From positions 4,960,001 to 5,024,000 of the forward strand of contig NZ_AP022591.1 of the NCBI RefSeq assembly GCF_010731795.1: a stretch of DNA of 64,000 bases. The letters run 5' to 3'. The notes under the pieces are model-generated. The model did no database searches and was not told the origin of the DNA. It saw nothing but the letters and a program-made list of their open reading frames with translations. Position 1 is the stretch's first letter; each line of letters starts with the position of its first letter. Source of the DNA: Mycolicibacterium celeriflavum (GTDB lineage Bacteria; Actinomycetota; Actinomycetes; Mycobacteriales; Mycobacteriaceae). Positions 62,297-64,000 of this stretch are shown here, piece after piece. Position numbers and translations under genes: made by a program.

Positions 62297-62991
62297 CTAC
62301 GTGTTTCGGCCGCCGTTGACGCCCAAGATCTGCCCGGTGATGTAGCCGGCCTCCTCGGAGACCAGGAACGCGCATGCGGCCGCGATGTCCTCGGGCCTGC
62401 CGATCCGGCGCACCGGGGTGGTGTCGATGTTCTGCTGCACCACCAGGTAGCCGCGCTCCTCGGACTTGCGCAGCATCGGGGTGTCGATGAATCCCGGAGG
62501 CACCGCGTTGACCGTGATGCCGCTGGGTCCATACTCCAGCGCAAGCGACTTCGTCAGCCCGTTGACCGCCGACTTGGCCGCCACATACGACGACATGTAG
62601 GGCTGCCCGGAATGGGTGCTCGACGAGGAGATGTTGACGATCCGGCCCCAGCCCGCCTCGACCATGTCGGGCAGCACCGACTGGATGCAGTGGAACACCC
62701 CGTTGAGGTTGACGTCGATCACGCGTTGCCAATCGGCGAAACTCAGATCGGTGAAACGTTTGAACTTCTCCATGCCCGCGGCGTTCACCAGAACCGTCAC
62801 CGGCCCGAGTTGGGCGCACCGCGTCGAGCGCCTCGTCCACCTGGGCGCGGTCGGTCACGTCCGCGGTGAAGGCGAACTCTTCGTCCGACGGGTTGATGTC
62901 GATGACGGCAACATGCATGCCGTCGGCGCGCAAGCGGTGCGCCGACCTGTCCGATGCCCGAACCACCTCCGGTCACGACGGCGTTCTTCAT
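62297..62991 (-). pseudogene. SDR-family oxidoreductase, two frameshifts
   Basis: ATG 62991 starts MKNAVVTGGGSGIGQ. Near 62936-62955 the frame changes and continues HRLRADGMHVAVIDINPSDEE to EALDAVR. Near 62812-62818 it changes again to QLGPVTVLVNAAGMEKFKRF and ends GQILGVNGGRNT at 62297. Catalytic residues are Ser in ISSSSTHSG and Tyr/Lys in YVAAK. The corrected protein is about 235 residues and resembles the intact SDR at 29675. Confidence 0.85.
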
Positions 62992-63036
62992 GACTCCGCC
63001 TGGCCTCCGCCCATCAAGAATCGTCCTTTCGATTAT

Positions 63037-63051
63037 GAGAACCGTACTCTC
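63037..63051. promoter_or_regulatory. Degenerate GAGAA-N5-TTCTC site
   Basis: GAGAACCGTACTCTC lies 46 bases before the SDR start. Its arms match in four of five positions. It is a weaker member of the set also found at 32982 and 49834; a further partial match, GAGAATGAAGTTTCC, is at 63202-63216 on the aldehyde dehydrogenase side. Confidence 0.4.
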
Positions 63052-63176
63052 GCGTCTCGTACCTCCGCAAGACACGATGCGGCTGTGATTCGCACTGGTG
63101 AGACGTTCGAGGGCCGATTGTCGCACCGTTATCCGCAGGCAGCGGCGATTCCCGTCATTCCCTTGAGTTCTCTCCA

Positions 63177-63195
63177 GGCGAATGTATGATTCGCC
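63177..63195. promoter_or_regulatory. GGCGAAT-N5-ATTCGCC inverted repeat
   Basis: These are perfect 7-bp arms at 63177-63183 and 63189-63195, 73 bases before the aldehyde dehydrogenase start, in the 276-base divergent region. The repeat is a candidate operator distinct from the GAGAA set. No other gene is visible in this intergenic region. Confidence 0.5.
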
Positions 63196-63267
63196 GGTGA
63201 TGAGAATGAAGTTTCCATCACACCACAACCCCATTAACCACGCTGGCATTGGCTGCTGAGGAGGATG

Positions 63268-64000
63268 ATGCAGGAAGCGACGACCATCTCGGGTGACGAA
63301 GCGGCTCCCGATGCCGCCGTCGACCGGCGCCTGCTGATCGGCGGAAAGCTGCTCGAGACCTCCCGGGCGTTTCCTTCCATCAACCCCGCCACCGGTGAGG
63401 TGCTCGGGCATGCGCCCGACGCCACGGTCGCCGACGCCGAAGCCGCGGTGGCGGCGGCGCGGCGCGCGTTCGACGGGACCGACTGGTCGACGAACACCGA
63501 ACTGCGCATCCGTTGCCTCGAACAATTCCACCGCGCACTGGTCGAGCACCGCGACGAGCTCGCCGCTCTGACGATCGCTGAAGTCGGCGCCACGGAGACT
63601 TTGTCAGGGCGCACAGCTGGACCAACCCATCGAGATCGTGCGCTACTACGCCGAGCTGGTGAAGAGCTATCCGCTGACGGAGGATCTCGGCAACATCGAG
63701 AGCCGCGGCATGCAGCACCACCGCTGGGTGGAGAAGGAAGCCGCAGGCGTGGTGGCGATCATCGCCTACAACTATCCGAACCAGTTGGCGCTCGCGAAGC
63801 TGGCGCCGGCGCTGGCCGCCGGGTGCACGGTGATCCTGAAGTCCGCGCCCGACACCCCGCTGATCACCCTGGCGCTCGGTGAGCTGATCGCCGAGCACAC
63901 CGACATCCCCGCCGGCGTCGTCAACGTGCTCAGCGGGGCCGACCCCGACGTGGGCGCAGCGCTGACCACCAGCCCGGACGTGGACATGGTGACGTTCACC
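63268..64000 (+). pseudogene. Aldehyde dehydrogenase, frameshifted and cut by window end
   Basis: The start is ATG 63268 or 63265, just after GAGGAGG. The first frame runs RLLIGGKLLETSRAFPSINPATGE to AEVGATETL. Near 63600-63610 a shift gives the rest in another frame: QGAQLDQPIEIVRYYAELV, AIIAYNYPNQLALAKLAPAL and beyond the window edge. The catalytic Glu and Cys are not inside the window. The intact enzyme would oxidise an aldehyde, as the enzyme at 23613 does. Confidence 0.85.

Overview
The window is high-GC actinobacterial DNA and looks like the chromosome of a rapid-growing Mycobacterium (Mycolicibacterium) or a close relative. The signs are many FadE-type acyl-CoA dehydrogenases, short ferredoxins next to cytochromes P450, F420-type luciferase-like oxidoreductases, a mycofactocin-type SDR, AveC-family membrane proteins, an IS481 element, frequent GTG starts and ATGA/GTGA start-stop overlaps. 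No rRNA, tRNA, CRISPR array, origin or phage gene was seen. Apart from the IS481 element, no gene-free stretch exceeds about 280 bases.

Layout. 0-7.3 kb: a beta-oxidation-like operon (acyl-CoA dehydrogenase, SDR, class III CoA-transferase, enoyl-CoA hydratase, thiolase, second acyl-CoA dehydrogenase), then a TetR regulator with a coupled unknown gene. 7.3-16.4 kb: a TetR/acyl-CoA dehydrogenase/phosphotransferase/quinone-oxidoreductase operon, a VOC protein, an epimerase/unknown/F420-enzyme operon, an acyl-CoA dehydrogenase and a hydrolase. 16.5-25.1 kb: a membrane module with an AveC-family protein coupled to a MoxR/NorQ-type ATPase and a NorD-like VWA protein, two TetR-AveC divergent pairs, and an unknown membrane protein coupled to an aldehyde dehydrogenase.

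25.2-34.8 kb: an oxygenase region with two paralogous Rieske oxygenase alpha subunits, each followed by a roughly 112-residue unknown partner. It also holds an amidohydrolase, a MarR regulator, an FAD/[2Fe-2S] reductase, an SDR, a TauD-type dioxygenase, a P450, a ferredoxin and a DUF1330 protein. 34.9-36.0 kb: an IS481 element with a 6-bp target duplication. 36-45.4 kb: P450-ferredoxin-P450, two 3-hydroxyisobutyrate-dehydrogenase-like enzymes, a frameshifted hydrolase, a DUF35-thiolase fusion, and a ferredoxin plus NuoF-like flavoprotein. 45.4-49.6 kb: a C-C-hydrolase-like protein, a Rieske ferredoxin and two amidohydrolases. 49.9-59.2 kb: a plus-strand operon with an acyl-CoA dehydrogenase pair, enoyl-CoA hydratase, third acyl-CoA dehydrogenase, SDR, F420 enzyme, sulfotransferase, TIM-barrel protein and DUF1214-like protein. 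59.2-64 kb: a secreted protein, P450, ferredoxin, mycofactocin-type SDR, another SDR and an aldehyde dehydrogenase cut by the window end.

Together the genes look like a catabolic island for a hydrophobic, probably cyclic compound. Oxygenases and dehydrogenases would activate it; CoA-ester enzymes, a retro-aldolase-like fusion and hydrolases would shorten and open it. The substrate cannot be read from the sequence. Three regulatory motif sets recur: an 18-bp CAAGTACTTG-centred site near the MarR gene, an ATACCAGCC site at both TetR-AveC promoters, and a GAGAA-N5-TTCTC palindrome in the distal half. Single-gene frameshifts are absent before 35 kb and dense after 52 kb, so consensus errors should be excluded before calling those genes dead.
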